Assembly (NCBI GenBank): GCA_905221605.1
Contig: CAJNDS010002834.1
Span: forward strand, 70,001 to 134,000
DNA from: Symbiodinium natans
Lineage: Eukaryota > Sar > Dinophyceae > Suessiales > Symbiodiniaceae
Direction: 5' to 3'
DNA length: 64,000 nt
Numbering within the stretch: position 1 is the first letter of the stretch; every line of letters starts with the position of its first letter. Positions 63,270-64,000 of the stretch are shown piece by piece. A program made the position numbers and the translations under genes. The notes under the pieces were generated by a model that worked only from the letters and a program-made list of their open reading frames with translations, made no database searches and was not told the origin of the DNA.

Positions 63270-63605
63270 CCTGACACCCCTTAAGTTGCCCTTATTTTAC
63301 CCTGAATTTTCTCTCATCTGCCCTTATTCTTCCCTTAATTTACCCTTATTTTATCCTTGTTATCTAAATTGGTCATTATTTTTCCCTTAATTTGCTCTTA
63401 TTTACCCATAGTGTTCCTTTAATTTACCCTTAGTTTACCCTTGTAAGATAATTCTTACGTTACCCTTAATTTGCTCTTATTTACCCTTATTGTTCCCTTA
63501 ATTCACCCTTAATTTACCCTTGATATTTAATTTGTCCCTTATTTTGCCCTTAGTTTATTCTTATTTGCCCCTTATTATTCCCATAATTTACCCTTCTTAT
63601 TATTG
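63270..63605 (-). repeat. TTAATTTACCC array, minus orientation
   Basis: Units read as GGGTAAATTAA on the minus strand, mixed with TTATTTACCC and TTATTTTGCCC variants. It lies between the exon block ending 62,978 and the candidate exon at 63,608. Confidence 0.85.
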
Positions 63606-63607
63606 TT

Positions 63608-63798
63608 TTGTGAATGTTTGCCCTGCTCCTCGCCGGCGATTCCGGGGGCTGGCGGGTGTCATTCTTTCTGTTGGCGCGTGCTGCGCTGGTGGCCTTGTCC
63701 TTCTGCCCGGGAGTGTTCTTGGCGGGCGTCTCTGCTACGATCAGCTCATCACGGCTTGAAGAGCGGGCCGTTGTCGATGGGGGCGGTAGATGTGGCAC
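63608..63798 (-). CDS. Candidate exon at the right edge, minus strand
   Basis: The frame reads PHLPPPSTTARSSSRDELIV then AETPAKNTPGQKDKATSAAR...PPESPARSRAN. A Ser/Ala/Lys-rich disordered composition like the neighbouring exons. The plus strand is also open here, so strand is inferred from the neighbours. Confidence 0.4.
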
Positions 63799-64000
63799 AG
63801 ATGGTCCTCACGCTGGAGACACGTGGAAACGCATGCATGAGTCTCGATCGACAAGCTCCAACAGTTACAGTCAGGCAGTCCCGAGACAACCATTCCTTTG
63901 AGCAAAGTAGTGGCTGCTGCCACGCCTCCTGTCCCAGTGCGTGCCCGCTTGGGCGAGGGGAGCTTCAGCCCGCGCTGGTGCGGCACGAGTGACTTCTTCT
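63799..64000. other. Right edge, undetermined coding
   Basis: Unique, GC-rich, open in more than one frame (minus KLPSPKRARTGTGGVAAATT; plus ...QSRDNHSFEQSSGC). It probably belongs to an exon that continues outside the window. Strand and frame cannot be fixed. Confidence 0.3.

Noticed and set aside
52440-64000. CRISPR-like array (regular 11-base repeats)
   Set aside because: Units are directly adjacent or irregular, with no unique spacers of constant length and no cas genes.
1-64000. Search by eye for tRNA, rRNA and a dinoflagellate spliced-leader sequence
   Set aside because: None was seen. A reliable search needs a covariance model, so absence is not claimed.

Overview
The window looks like nuclear DNA of a protist, most likely a dinoflagellate or close relative. 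The reasons are indirect. The telomere-type heptamer is TTTAGGG/CCCTAAA. Genes are cut into short exons. Several introns read best with GC-AG or GA-AG ends as well as GT-AG. Introns carry inverted repeats and are flanked by direct repeats, as described for introner elements. No rRNA, tRNA, CRISPR, bacterial operon or spliced-leader sequence was recognised. Species cannot be named from sequence alone.

Region 1 (1 to about 52,435) is a mosaic. TTTAGGG-type arrays of a few to about 20 units, in both orientations, occur every few hundred bases. Between them lie (a) families of foldback elements of about 100 bp, named here A to J, and (b) short coding-like islands of 50 to 150 bp. The best supported genes are a translationally controlled tumour protein (TCTP) gene or relic at 13.4-14.1 kb, a one-helix membrane protein in at least four exons at 12.4-13.2 kb, and an Ala/Arg/Glu-rich coiled-coil protein in three exons at 38.8-39.25 kb. 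In these genes the introns are foldbacks and/or TTTAGGG arrays, and TTTAG|G serves as the apparent 3' splice site. At least six foldback families have a copy with a telomere-type array in its interior.

A LINE-type retrotransposon (33.9-38.3 kb, minus strand; endonuclease, reverse transcriptase, Cys/His motifs) is joined to CCCTAAA repeats at both ends. It carries one frameshift in a six-base homopolymer.

Region 2 (about 52,500 to 64,000) is different. Telomere-type arrays almost vanish and are replaced by an 11-base minisatellite (GGGTAAATTAA and variants) in both orientations. It holds a tandemly duplicated pair of small minus-strand genes (52.75-53.4 and 54.15-54.75 kb) and minus-strand exons from 63.8 to 56.4 kb, probably one or two long genes of unknown function. 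One intron there (57,538-57,597) sits between 13-bp direct repeats that contain both splice sites. Another (60,604-60,660) is built around an AT-rich palindrome.

Taken together, the window shows introns being created or enlarged by foldback elements and by telomere-type repeats. The strongest unusual observation is the nesting of telomeric arrays inside foldback introns.
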